Of a stretch of DNA of 64,000 bases, positions 1-7,530 are shown piece by piece. Numbering within the stretch: the stretch's first letter is position 1; every line of letters begins with the position of its first letter. Origin of the DNA: Nakamurella leprariae (GTDB taxonomy: Bacteria > Actinomycetota > Actinomycetes > Mycobacteriales > Nakamurellaceae); NCBI RefSeq assembly GCF_016918035.1, contig NZ_JAERWK010000005.1, positions 186,001-250,000 of the forward strand, given 5' to 3'. A program made the position numbers and the translations under genes. The notes below the pieces were generated by a model. That model had not been told where the DNA came from, did not search any database, and worked only from the letters and a program-made list of their open reading frames with translations.

Positions 1-173
1 TCGACGGCGTTGGCGGCCAGCTCGGTGAGCACCCGCCCGGCGTAGCCGCCGACGGCCAGCGCCTCCTCGGCGTTGGCGTCCTCCCGGAACCGGGCCGGGG
101 AAGCGGCCCACGCCTGCAGCACGGCACGGCGGATCGCGCCGGTGTCGAACGGGTCCGGATCGTCCGGGGTCAC
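1..173 (-). CDS. HSP90-like (sacsin N-terminal-type) ATPase, N-terminal fragment cut by window edge
   Basis: Only the first 57 or so codons are inside the window; the gene continues off the left edge. The translation from the GTG at 171-173 carries DPFDTGAIRRAVLQAW, then SPARFREDANAEE, and ends with ELAANAVD. That last piece looks like the Glu...Asn N-box of GHKL ATPases. As I recall, actinobacterial 'sacsin N-terminal ATP-binding-like' proteins start this way and are often encoded directly after DUF3027, as here. The start lies 17 bases past the DUF3027 stop codon, so the two genes are probably co-transcribed. The start choice is tentative because no clear ribosome site is visible. The catalytic parts cannot be checked. 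Confidence 0.6.
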   Translation of the reverse strand, partial: MTPDDPDPFDTGAIRRAVLQAWAASPARFREDANAEEALAVGGYAGRVLTELAANAV

Positions 174-189
174 GCGCAGCGGATCCGGC

Positions 190-1422
190 TCACTCGGCGG
201 ACGGACCGGTGGAGTCCTCCTCGGACGGATCGGCGTCCGACCCGGCCGCGGCGGCCGCCTCGGCCTCGGACCCCGGCACCTCGGACCCGCCCTCGACCTC
301 AGGCGCGTCGATCTCGGTCACCAGCGCGACCGGCTCGTCGACCGTGGCGTCCGGCGCGGACTCGCCGTCACCCGGCACGGTGACCTCCGCCGCCGCCTCC
401 ACCGCGGCGATGACCGCCTCGACCTCGGCGGCCGGCGCCTCGTCGACCGGCCCCTCGTCGACCGACGGCTCGGCCGGCCTGTCGTCCTCGGTCACTTCGA
501 CGTGGGTTCCGTCGGTGACCGTCACCTCGGCCGGCACGGCCTCGTCGGCCACCGCCAACTCGGCGGTGCTCTCGTCCCGGGGCCCGGCCGTATCAGCGTC
601 GTCCGCCGGCGCCGGCGGCCGCGGCTCCACGTCCATGAGCAGTTCGTCGACCACCGCCGCGGTCGTCGTGGCCAGACCGGCCGGTTCCACCTCGGTCTCC
701 GAATGCGCGCCGCACCCGAAGCCGACCGAGACGACCGACAGTTGCGCCGGCGAATACTCGTTGCCGCAGGCGCCGAACCCGGCGCCCAGCGCCCCGGCCA
801 GCGGCAGGTAGAAGCCGCAGCTCCCGCACGGCCCCGGGGCCTGCCGAGCCGCGGGGCTGTCCGGACCGAACGGCCCGGTGGCCCAGCGCTCGGCCGTCTC
901 CTCGCGGCCCAGCCGGCTCAGCACGTGCACGCGACCGACGCCGAGCTCGTGGGCGACCTCCTCGACCGCGGGGTCGTCGGATTCCAGGTAGGACGGGACC
1001 AGCCGCGGGTCGTCCGGCGGCGGCGGCAACAGGTCGCCGGGTCCGACGTCGCCGGCCCGGATCCGCTGCGACCACGGCAGCCAGGCCGGCGCGAGCAGCG
1101 CGTCCGGCCCGGGCAACAGCACGACCTCGCTGACCGTCGGCGGCGTCTCCTCCAGCACGGCCAGAGTGACCGCCCAGCGCCAGCCGTGGTAACCGCGGTT
1201 GGTGCTGGCGAAGAAGACGGTGACGGCCACGGTGTCCTCGGCGACGGCCCCGGCCAGGTCACCGACCTCGGCGGCCGCGCCGGCGTCCTGCTCGGCGGCC
1301 AGCCGCGCCACCGCGACCAGGTCGGGCGACGGGTCGATCGGGCGGCTGACCGGCGGCTCGGTGAGGACGTCGGATCCGCCGGCGGACGGGTCGGGGTCGC
1401 TGACCGCGGTGGAGAGCGTCAC
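190..1422 (-). CDS. DUF3027 domain protein
   Basis: About 410 residues. The first 230 residues form the conserved DUF3027 core, with GYHGWRWAVTLAVLEE, LLPGPDALLAPAWLPWSQRI, a Cys pair in PCGSCGFYLPLAG, and GACGNEYSPAQ followed by GFGCGAHSE. The cysteines could bind a metal, but this is not known. The rest is a long acidic Ala/Glu/Val/Pro-rich tail, probably disordered. Start: GTG at 1422 is preceded six bases upstream by a CATCAT hexamer, close to the leaderless TAnnnT pattern seen at other genes here; an earlier in-frame GTG at about 1440 is possible. It is divergent from the MFS gene. The family has no established function; a homologue sits beside the same MFS/DUF2771/cspB genes in mycobacteria. 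Confidence 0.8.
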   Translation of the reverse strand: MTLSTAVSDPDPSAGGSDVLTEPPVSRPIDPSPDLVAVARLAAEQDAGAAAEVGDLAGAVAEDTVAVTVFFASTNRGYHGWRWAVTLAVLEETPPTVSEVVLLPGPDALLAPAWLPWSQRIRAGDVGPGDLLPPPPDDPRLVPSYLESDDPAVEEVAHELGVGRVHVLSRLGREETAERWATGPFGPDSPAARQAPGPCGSCGFYLPLAGALGAGFGACGNEYSPAQLSVVSVGFGCGAHSETEVEPAGLATTTAAVVDELLMDVEPRPPAPADDADTAGPRDESTAELAVADEAVPAEVTVTDGTHVEVTEDDRPAEPSVDEGPVDEAPAAEVEAVIAAVEAAAEVTVPGDGESAPDATVDEPVALVTEIDAPEVEGGSEVPGSEAEAAAAAGSDADPSEEDSTGPSAE

Positions 1423-1525
1423 CCGGCCATGATGCCGCACCGGGACACCCGTTCCGACCTGGCCGATCCCGGGAGTTCGGGTCGGCGGGCGGCGCGACGC
1501 CGCGGGCCGGGTGCCGTGCGGCAGG

Positions 1526-3616
1526 ATGGACGACGTGCAGCGCGGGGAGCCAGACCAGGACGGTGTCGGCGGTCGTCCCGTCGGCGACCGTCCTGATCGG
1601 GGCGCTGATCGGGCCCCGGACGACGCCGCCTGGGACCAGCCCTGGGAACCGGCGCCGTGGGAGCGCGACCGTTCCCCGCAGCGCGGTCGGTCCGATCCCG
1701 CTGGGGGCTGGGCCCCGGAGCAGCCGACCACGGCGCTGCCGCGGGACACCGCCCGATGGGCGCCCCCGCCGACCGACCAGCCGACCACCGACCTGCCCCG
1801 CCGGCCGGCCACCCCGCCGCGATCCTGGTCGCCCACCGGCGGTCGCCTCCCGGCCGGACCGCCGAGCACCACGCCTCCGCCGCCCCCACCGCCCCCGCCG
1901 CGCAGACCCGCTCCCCGCGGGAGCGCGCTGCCGCCGTACACCAACCGCTGGGAGCAGCCCGCACCGTCGACATCCCCGACCGACCGGCCCCGACCGCCGG
2001 CCCCGCGGCGGGAACCCGCCGCCGGCCGTGCCCAGGACCACCGGCCCGATCAGGACCCGCACGGCGCCGGATCCGACCGTGCCGATGCGCCGACCACGGC
2101 GGGCGCGAACCCGTACGGGCTGCGCAAGGTCACCGTGACCCGGGTTGCCGCCATGCGCAGTCGCGAACTGACCACCCGCGGCGTCCAGCTGTTCCACAAG
2201 GCCGCCACCGCCGACGGGGCCGACCGGTCAGGACTGACCGCGCTGACGTACGCGGTGATGGGCAACTATGCGGTCGACGCGGCACTGGCCGTGGCCCTGG
2301 CCAACACCCTGTTCTTCGCGGCCGCCACCGCCGAGAGCACCGGCAAGGTGCTGCTCTACCTGCTCATCACGGTGGCGCCGTTCGCGGTGATCGCCCCGCT
2401 CATCGGACCCGCGCTGGACCGGCTGCAGCACGGCCGACGCATCGCGCTGGCCGCGTCGTCGATGGCGCGCGCGGTGCTGGCGATCATCCTGATCTTCCAG
2501 TTCGAGACGTGGGTGCTCTACCCGTGCGCCCTCGGCATGCTGGTGCTGTCCAAGTCGTTCGGTGTGCTCAAGGCCGCCCTCACCCCGCGGGTGCTGCCGC
2601 CGGACATGACCCTGGTCAAGACCAACTCCCGGCTCACCGTCTTCGGACTGCTGGCCGGCGGCGCCGCCGGTGCGATCGCGGCCGGGTTGGGCGCGGTGTT
2701 CGGCTCCCCCGGCGCCATGGTCTTCACGGCGCTGTGCGCGGCGGGCGGCGCCGTGCTGTGCCTGCGCATCCCGGCCTGGGTGGAGTCGACCGAGGGTGAG
2801 GTGCCGGTCGCGCTGCCCGGCAGCACCAGCGGCCGCCCGCAGTTGCCCGTCTCGGTCCGCACCACGCTGTGGCTGAACACCACGGTGCGCATCGAGACCG
2901 GCTTCCTCATGCTGTTCATCGCCTTCGTGGTCAAGAGCGAGTACGCCGACGAGAGCGCGTTCACCCAACTGCTGCTGCTCGGCATCGTCGGTGCCGCCGC
3001 CGGCCTGGGCGGGTTCGTGGGCAACGCGCTCGGCGCCCGGCTGCCGCTCACCGCCCCCGAACTGACCTCGCTCATCGCGGTGGCCTGCGTCGCGGTGAGC
3101 ACGCTCATCGCCGTGCTGGCCCCCGGGCTGGTCATGGCCGCGGTGGTCGGCCTGGTCGGCTCGACCGCGTCGTCGCTGGCCAAGGTCTGCCTGGACGCGA
3201 CCATCCAGGAACACCTGCCCGAGGTCAGCCGGGCCTCCGCGTTCGGTCGCAGCGAGACCGCCCTGCAGCTCGGCTGGGTGTTCGGCGGGGTGATCGGCCT
3301 GCTCATCGGCGGGGTCTGGTCCTTCGGGCACGACCAGGTCTACCCGATCGGCTTCGGGGTGATCACCGTGCTGCTGATCCTGGGGCTGGTGCAGAGCCGA
3401 CTGGTGCAGTCCGGCCGCTCGATGGTCCCGGCCGTCCGGCTGCCCCGCCCCCGCCGGCGGAGCCGGAAGGCCGGAGCCGCCGGGGACGCCACCGCCCCGC
3501 TCACCGATCCGGCCGCGCCCGCCGCATCGCCGTCCACCACCCTCACCGACTTCGGCGCTGGCTCCCGTCCGGACGCCGATGGGCCGAGCCGGCCCGACCT
3601 CCGGAAGGACACCTGA
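1526..3616 (+). CDS. MFS transporter with long proline-rich N-terminal region
   Basis: About 696 residues. Residues 1-190 are Pro/Arg/Asp-rich low-complexity sequence, probably cytoplasmic and disordered. Hydrophobic segments then run from about residue 245 to 630 in an MFS-like pattern, with a conserved loop IGPALDRLQHGRR after the second helix, where MFS motif A sits. The C-terminal 70 residues are again polar. The substrate is unknown. It resembles the Rv0876c-type mycobacterial membrane protein, which has the same DUF2771 and CspB neighbours. ATG 1526 is preferred; GTG 1511 is an in-frame alternative. The downstream lipoprotein gene starts 7 bases after the stop, so the two are likely one operon. 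Confidence 0.85.
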   Translation: MDDVQRGEPDQDGVGGRPVGDRPDRGADRAPDDAAWDQPWEPAPWERDRSPQRGRSDPAGGWAPEQPTTALPRDTARWAPPPTDQPTTDLPRRPATPPRSWSPTGGRLPAGPPSTTPPPPPPPPPRRPAPRGSALPPYTNRWEQPAPSTSPTDRPRPPAPRREPAAGRAQDHRPDQDPHGAGSDRADAPTTAGANPYGLRKVTVTRVAAMRSRELTTRGVQLFHKAATADGADRSGLTALTYAVMGNYAVDAALAVALANTLFFAAATAESTGKVLLYLLITVAPFAVIAPLIGPALDRLQHGRRIALAASSMARAVLAIILIFQFETWVLYPCALGMLVLSKSFGVLKAALTPRVLPPDMTLVKTNSRLTVFGLLAGGAAGAIAAGLGAVFGSPGAMVFTALCAAGGAVLCLRIPAWVESTEGEVPVALPGSTSGRPQLPVSVRTTLWLNTTVRIETGFLMLFIAFVVKSEYADESAFTQLLLLGIVGAAAGLGGFVGNALGARLPLTAPELTSLIAVACVAVSTLIAVLAPGLVMAAVVGLVGSTASSLAKVCLDATIQEHLPEVSRASAFGRSETALQLGWVFGGVIGLLIGGVWSFGHDQVYPIGFGVITVLLILGLVQSRLVQSGRSMVPAVRLPRPRRRSRKAGAAGDATAPLTDPAAPAASPSTTLTDFGAGSRPDADGPSRPDLRKDT

Positions 3617-3623
3617 TCCCCTC

Positions 3624-4220
3624 ATGACCATCGCGACCACCCCGACCACCCCGACCCGATCGCGCCGCAGGCGGATCGCCGGGGTCGCCGCCCTGGCCGC
3701 TTCACTGGCCGTGCTGGCCGGCTGCACCGCGCCCCACCCGGACGTGACCTTCTACAGCAATCGGACCGCGGTCGAGATCGGGCCCGCGCTGTGGTGCAAC
3801 GCGGACATGTCGCAGGCGCTGACCTTGGAACAGCGCTGCGGCGAGTACGACGGGTCCGATGCCGACCGCTTCGCGCGCCTGGAGGTGCGGCCGGGTGATC
3901 CGGTCCAGATCAACGTGCCGACCGAGGTCGCCGAGCAGCCATGGAGCGTCTACTTCCGATACGTCGACGCCGACGGTCAGCTCGGTGACGGGGCCACGGA
4001 ACTCTTCGACGACGGCCGCTTGGCCTACACCCTGCGGCCGTTCGCCGACACCGACCGGTTCGTCCTGGTTGCGGTGAGATCCGGGTTCACCGTCGTGCCG
4101 AACGACGGCAGCGTCACCGACTCGACCGGTGTCGGATTCGTCGAGACGCAGGGCTGGGGCCTGTTCATGAGCGAGGCGCCTGCCCCCGACCCGACCGGCG
4201 AGGCCGACGGCCAACCCTGA
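3624..4220 (+). CDS. DUF2771-type lipoprotein
   Basis: 198 residues. A lipoprotein signal is clear: a basic stretch (RSRRRR), a hydrophobic segment and the lipobox LAGC at about residues 30-33, so the mature protein should be lipid-anchored outside the membrane. The remainder (HPDVTFYSNRTAVEIGPALWC onward) matches the DUF2771 pattern, including the paired cysteines around LWC...QRCGEY. It follows the MFS gene by 7 bases, and an AAGGA-like ribosome site lies at 3603-3609. The function is unknown; conserved pairing with the MFS protein suggests a shared envelope role. A strong terminator follows. Confidence 0.8.
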   Translation: MTIATTPTTPTRSRRRRIAGVAALAASLAVLAGCTAPHPDVTFYSNRTAVEIGPALWCNADMSQALTLEQRCGEYDGSDADRFARLEVRPGDPVQINVPTEVAEQPWSVYFRYVDADGQLGDGATELFDDGRLAYTLRPFADTDRFVLVAVRSGFTVVPNDGSVTDSTGVGFVETQGWGLFMSEAPAPDPTGEADGQP

Positions 4221-4240
4221 CCGTCCTGCCCACACGCAGC

Positions 4241-4273
4241 AGGGGCGCCGACGGCTGAGCCGTCGGCGCCCCT
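4241..4273. terminator. Bidirectional hairpin terminator between DUF2771 and cold-shock genes
   Basis: A perfect 15-bp inverted repeat (4241-4255 with 4259-4273) closes on a three-base loop. It sits between two convergent genes, 20 bases after the DUF2771 stop and 28 before the end of the cold-shock gene. There is no U-tract, which is normal for high-GC actinobacterial terminators. Confidence 0.8.
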
Positions 4274-4301
4274 GGTGCGTCGTTCCGAGCTGCGCGCTGC
4301 G

Positions 4302-4697
4302 TCAGGCGTCCAGCTCCGCCGCCACCGCGCGCAGCACCGTCGCGATCCGCGAACCCATGGCACGGTCCGGGTAGCGACCGCGACGCAGATCGGGCAGGGC
4401 CTTGGACTCCAGCAGCTTGATCATGTCGTCGACCAGCCCGTGCAGCTCCTCGGCGGGCCGGCGGGTCGCGGCCACCACCGACGGCGGCGCCTCGAGCACC
4501 GTCACCGACAGCGCCTGCGGACCGCGGCGGCCGTCGGCCAGGCCGAACTCGACCTTCTGCCCGGGCTTGAGGCTGGTGATGCCCGAGGGCAGCGCGGAGG
4601 AGCGGACGTGCACGTCGGCCCCGCCCTCCTGGGCGATGAACCCGAAGCCCTTGTCCGCGTCGTACCACTTCACCTTGCCGCTGGGCACCCCACTCAC
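4302..4697 (-). CDS. Cold-shock protein with C-terminal extension (CspB/Rv0871-like)
   Basis: 131 residues from GTG 4697; GTG 4688 is an equally plausible start. Residues 5-70 form a cold-shock OB fold with the RNP1-type motif KGFGFI and a diverged RNP2-type DVHVRSSAL, expected to bind single-stranded nucleic acid. Residues 70-131 are an extra helical tail ([29 protein letters not shown]) that ordinary 67-residue Csp proteins lack. As I recall, this tail is characteristic of the mycobacterial CspB type, and the DUF2771/MFS neighbours fit that identity. It is transcribed alone, towards the terminator shared with DUF2771. Confidence 0.88.
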   Translation of the reverse strand: MSGVPSGKVKWYDADKGFGFIAQEGGADVHVRSSALPSGITSLKPGQKVEFGLADGRRGPQALSVTVLEAPPSVVAATRRPAEELHGLVDDMIKLLESKALPDLRRGRYPDRAMGSRIATVLRAVAAELDA

Positions 4698-4998
4698 CTG
4701 TTCTCTCGTCCGGGGGTCGTGCGTGGATCCGGGATCCCCGGACCACCTGTCTCGTCGCATCCGGCACTCCACCCCGGCCCCGGATGCGGGCAGGCCGACG
4801 ATCGGCCGAGGGAACGACCGACCACCTGGAGGGATTCGCCGCGGGGTGACCGTGTGCCGGCCAGGTCCCCGACGTGCGGATGTGCCTGATCCAGCCTACT
4901 GGCGTTCCCACCCGGCCGACTCCGCCCGGCCGGACCGCACGGTGCGCGGCCCCGGCCGACGGTCCGGGACACCCGGGCGACCCGCCTATGCTGGTCGG
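4698..4998. other. Divergent intergenic region, no gene seen
   Basis: 301 bases between the cold-shock gene (leftward) and a small membrane-protein gene (rightward). Apart from the TATGCT hexamer just before the rightward gene, I see no RNA gene, repeat or coding frame with convincing features. A long 5' leader for the cold-shock mRNA is possible but cannot be shown. Confidence 0.5.
4987..4998 (+). promoter_or_regulatory. Putative leaderless -10 element
   Basis: TATGCT at 4987-4992 is followed by six bases and then the GTG start at 4999. This matches the TAnnnT plus 6-7 base spacing seen at ten other starts in the window and supports that start codon. Confidence 0.5.
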
Positions 4999-5313
4999 GT
5001 GTCCTCACCGGCCGAGCGCGGAGGCAGCGCGCCTGAACAGTCGACCCCGAACGTGTCTACCCGGATACCGCGAGTGGACCGCGCCACCCGGCGCACGTCG
5101 TCCCCACTGATCAAGGCGGGCATGATCATCTTCGGCGTCGGCCTGGTGGCCATCTTCGTGATCATGATCCTGTTCGCCACCGGCCGGCGCGACCTGCCGT
5201 GGTGGCTGAACGTGCTCGCCGCGGGAGCCGTCGGTGTCGGATTCGCCCTCGGCCTCGTCGCGGTCTTCGTCGAGGCCAGGCGCAGCCGGAGCGCTGCTTC
5301 CGCCAACCGCTGA
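4999..5313 (+). CDS. Small two-helix membrane protein of unknown function
   Basis: 104 residues. The first 40 are polar (Ser/Thr/Arg-rich). Two hydrophobic helices follow, around residues 40-60 (AGMIIFGVGLVAIFVIMILF) and 68-92 (WWLNVLAAGAVGVGFALGLV), separated by a short GRRDLPWW loop, with a basic C-terminus. I do not recognise the family with certainty. GTG 4999 is chosen because a TATGCT hexamer sits six bases upstream, suggesting leaderless expression. It is convergent with the HAD hydrolase gene. Confidence 0.6.
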   Translation: MSSPAERGGSAPEQSTPNVSTRIPRVDRATRRTSSPLIKAGMIIFGVGLVAIFVIMILFATGRRDLPWWLNVLAAGAVGVGFALGLVAVFVEARRSRSAASANR

Positions 5314-5352
5314 CCCTCTGTCCGCCGGACCCAGCGGTCACGGCCCCCGGCG

Positions 5353-5973
5353 TCAGTGCACCGTGGCCAGCAGGTAGGTGTCCAACCAGGCCGGGAACCC
5401 GGTCAGGTCCTCGAGCACCACGTCGGCCCCGGCCGACCGCAGGTCGTCCGCGCTGATCGGTCCGGTCGCCACCGCCACGGCCAGCGCGTCCGCGACCCGG
5501 GCCCCGGTGATGTCACCCAGGTGATCGCCGACGTAGACCTCCGCGTCGTGCTGTTGCAGCGCCACGGCCTTGCCGGCACTCCACAGATCACCGACCACCG
5601 CACTGGCGTCGATGCCGAGCCGGTCCAGGTGGGCCTCGGCGTTCGGTCCGAACTTGGCGGTCACCACGACGGCCCGGCCGCCGCGGGCGGTCACCGCCCG
5701 GACCGCGTCCAGCGCCCCGGGCAGGGCCACGGTCTGCGGCAGCACCACGTCCTGGTAGCGAGCCCGGTACCGGTCGACCAGCGCGGTGATGGTGTCGTCG
5801 TCCAGCCCGTAGCGGGCGAACTCGTGCGAGAGCGGTGGGCCGAGCCGGGTGACCCAGGCACGCCCGTCGAGGGGGATCCCGGTCTCGGCGGCCAGTTCGT
5901 CGAACAACGCGATCATCCCGGCGCGCGGGTCGATCAACGTCATGTCGAGGTCGAAGCCGACGGTGAAACTCAC
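5353..5973 (-). CDS. HAD-family hydrolase (phosphoglycolate phosphatase-like)
   Basis: 206 residues. HAD motif I is GFDLDMTLIDPR (nucleophile Asp at about residue 8), motif II lies near VVVTAKFG, and motif IV is YVGDHLGDITGA with acidic Mg-binding residues. A helical cap lies between residues 17 and 85. The family dephosphorylates small metabolites; the substrate cannot be read from sequence. The start is GTG 5973, with TACGCT seven bases upstream, so expression is probably leaderless. It is divergent from the VanZ-like gene. Confidence 0.85.
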   Translation of the reverse strand: MSFTVGFDLDMTLIDPRAGMIALFDELAAETGIPLDGRAWVTRLGPPLSHEFARYGLDDDTITALVDRYRARYQDVVLPQTVALPGALDAVRAVTARGGRAVVVTAKFGPNAEAHLDRLGIDASAVVGDLWSAGKAVALQQHDAEVYVGDHLGDITGARVADALAVAVATGPISADDLRSAGADVVLEDLTGFPAWLDTYLLATVH

Positions 5974-5986
5974 GGCAGGCAGCGTA
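5974..5986 (-). promoter_or_regulatory. Putative leaderless -10 element of HAD gene
   Basis: On the minus strand TACGCT (5981-5986) is followed by seven bases and the GTG start at 5973, matching the TAnnnT pattern of other genes in the window. Confidence 0.45.
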
Positions 5987-6184
5987 CGGCCGGTGATCGG
6001 GGGTCCGTGGCGGTGCGAGCACCCCGGCGCCGATCGGTGATCCAGCCGTTATCAACTCATCGACGGACGGTGACCTGGGCCGTGATGCATCGAACAGGTG
6101 ACGAGAGCCGGACGACACCACGGTCCGCAGTCGGCCGGTCCCGCCGGTGCGGACATCTCGCGCGGTGGACACTCGATCAGCCCT

Positions 6185-6196
6185 TACCATCGGCTG
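6185..6196 (+). promoter_or_regulatory. Putative leaderless -10 element of VanZ-like gene
   Basis: TACCAT at 6185-6190 is followed by six bases and then GTG 6197. Confidence 0.45.
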
Positions 6197-6808
6197 GTGC
6201 CCGTCGCTCCGCTGACGTCGACGCCCAGGCAGCGTCGAGCGGCCATGGGCTGGCTGGTGCTGTTCCTGGCCGTGGTGGCCGCGATCGTCTTCTGGCCCGA
6301 GCCACCGGCCGGGGACTCGCAGCAGTGGCTGGCCACGACGCTCCGCCGACTGCACGCCGAAGGGGTCCTGCCGGGCTTCGTCAGCTTCGGGCTCATCGAG
6401 TCGGCCGCCAACGTGGTGATGTTCGTGCCCATCGGTTTCTTCGGCGCACTGGCCATGCGGGCCCGGGTGTGCTGGCTCATCGTGCCGACCGCCGCCCTGC
6501 TGTCGACCGGGGTGGAGTTCGTGCAGCAGGCGCTGCTGCCGGACCGGTTCGCCGACCCTCGGGACGTGGCGGCCAACACGGCCGGGGCGGCCCTGGGCCT
6601 GCTCGTCGCGTGGTGGGTGCTGCGCCGCCGCACCCGGCGGGTGGACCGGCTCAGTGGCGGGCGAACGGATCGGCCGTCCGGCCCACCAGGTCGGCGATCG
6701 AGTCCACCACCAGGGTCGGCCGGAACGGGTAGCGCTCGATCGACGCCCGGTCCGCGATCCCGGACATCACCAGGATCGTCGCCAGCCCCGCCTCCATCCC
6801 GGCGATGA
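6197..6808 (+). CDS. VanZ-like membrane protein
   Basis: 203 residues from GTG 6197. Four hydrophobic segments lie between residues 16 and 145: AMGWLVLFLAVVAAIVFW, then the VanZ-like ANVVMFVPIGFFGAL, then VEFVQQALLPDRFADPRDVAANTAGAALGLLVAW. The last segment is diagnostic of VanZ/RDD-related proteins (family knowledge). The reading frame stays open for about 55 further residues of Arg/Pro/Ser-rich sequence that overlaps the 3' end of the convergent HAD-IIA gene by 158 bases. That tail looks non-native, so a lost stop codon is possible. VanZ relatives are linked to glycopeptide tolerance, but this role is not shown here. Confidence 0.75.
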   Translation: MPVAPLTSTPRQRRAAMGWLVLFLAVVAAIVFWPEPPAGDSQQWLATTLRRLHAEGVLPGFVSFGLIESAANVVMFVPIGFFGALAMRARVCWLIVPTAALLSTGVEFVQQALLPDRFADPRDVAANTAGAALGLLVAWWVLRRRTRRVDRLSGGRTDRPSGPPGRRSSPPPGSAGTGSARSTPGPRSRTSPGSSPAPPPSRR

Positions 6809-7481
6809 CGTCGGTGTCCATCCGGTCGCCGATCATGATCGTGGACTCGGAGTGAGCGCCGATGGACCGCAGCGCGGACCGCATCATCAACGGGTTCGGC
6901 TTGCCGATGAAGTACGGCTGCTTGCCGGTGGCCTCACGGATCAACGCGGCCACCGCGCCCACCGCCGGCAGCACGCCGTTGCGGCTGGGACCGGTGGCGT
7001 CCGGGTTGGTGGCCACGAACCGCGCCCCGCTGTTGATCAGCCGGATGGCCGTCGTGATCTGCTCGAACGAGTAGTTGCGGGTCTCGCCGAGCACCACGTA
7101 GTCCGGGTTCTGGTCGGTGAGCACGAACCCGGCCTCGTGCAGGGCGGTGGTCAGCCCGACCTCGCCGATGACGAACGCCGACCCGCCCGGGCGCTGCCCG
7201 GCCAGGAACTGCGCGGTGGCCAGGGCGGAGGTCCAGATCCGGTCCTCGGGGATGTCCAGACCGCTGTTGAGCAGCCGGACCCGCAGATCGCGCCGGGTGA
7301 ACATCGGGTTGTTCGTGACCACCACGAAGTTGACGTCGGCCGCGCGCAACTCGGCCAGGAACTCGTCCGCCCCGGGCACCATGTGCTCCTCGTGCACCAG
7401 CACGCCGTCCATGTCGGACAGGTAGGACCACTGCGCCGGCTGCGACTGCTCGCCGCTCTCCTGGGTGTCACTCACCGGCAC
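6651..7481 (-). CDS. HAD-IIA family sugar-phosphate phosphatase (NagD-like)
   Basis: 276 residues. Motif I is SDMDGVLVHEE (DxD nucleophile pair), motif II is VVVTNNP, the C2-type cap spans roughly residues 85-190, then IGKPNPLMM carries the conserved Lys, and motif IV is IMIGDRMDTDVIAGMEAGL. This order is typical of the NagD/HAD-IIA group, which acts on nucleotide or sugar monophosphates. The ATG start at 7481 is followed by a short polar leader. The 3' end overlaps the convergent VanZ-like frame. Confidence 0.88.
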   Translation of the reverse strand: MPVSDTQESGEQSQPAQWSYLSDMDGVLVHEEHMVPGADEFLAELRAADVNFVVVTNNPMFTRRDLRVRLLNSGLDIPEDRIWTSALATAQFLAGQRPGGSAFVIGEVGLTTALHEAGFVLTDQNPDYVVLGETRNYSFEQITTAIRLINSGARFVATNPDATGPSRNGVLPAVGAVAALIREATGKQPYFIGKPNPLMMRSALRSIGAHSESTIMIGDRMDTDVIAGMEAGLATILVMSGIADRASIERYPFRPTLVVDSIADLVGRTADPFARH

Positions 7482-7530
7482 ATCCTCCCCGATCGGGGGG
7501 TCGCGGCCGGCATCCGCGCGACGACGCCCG

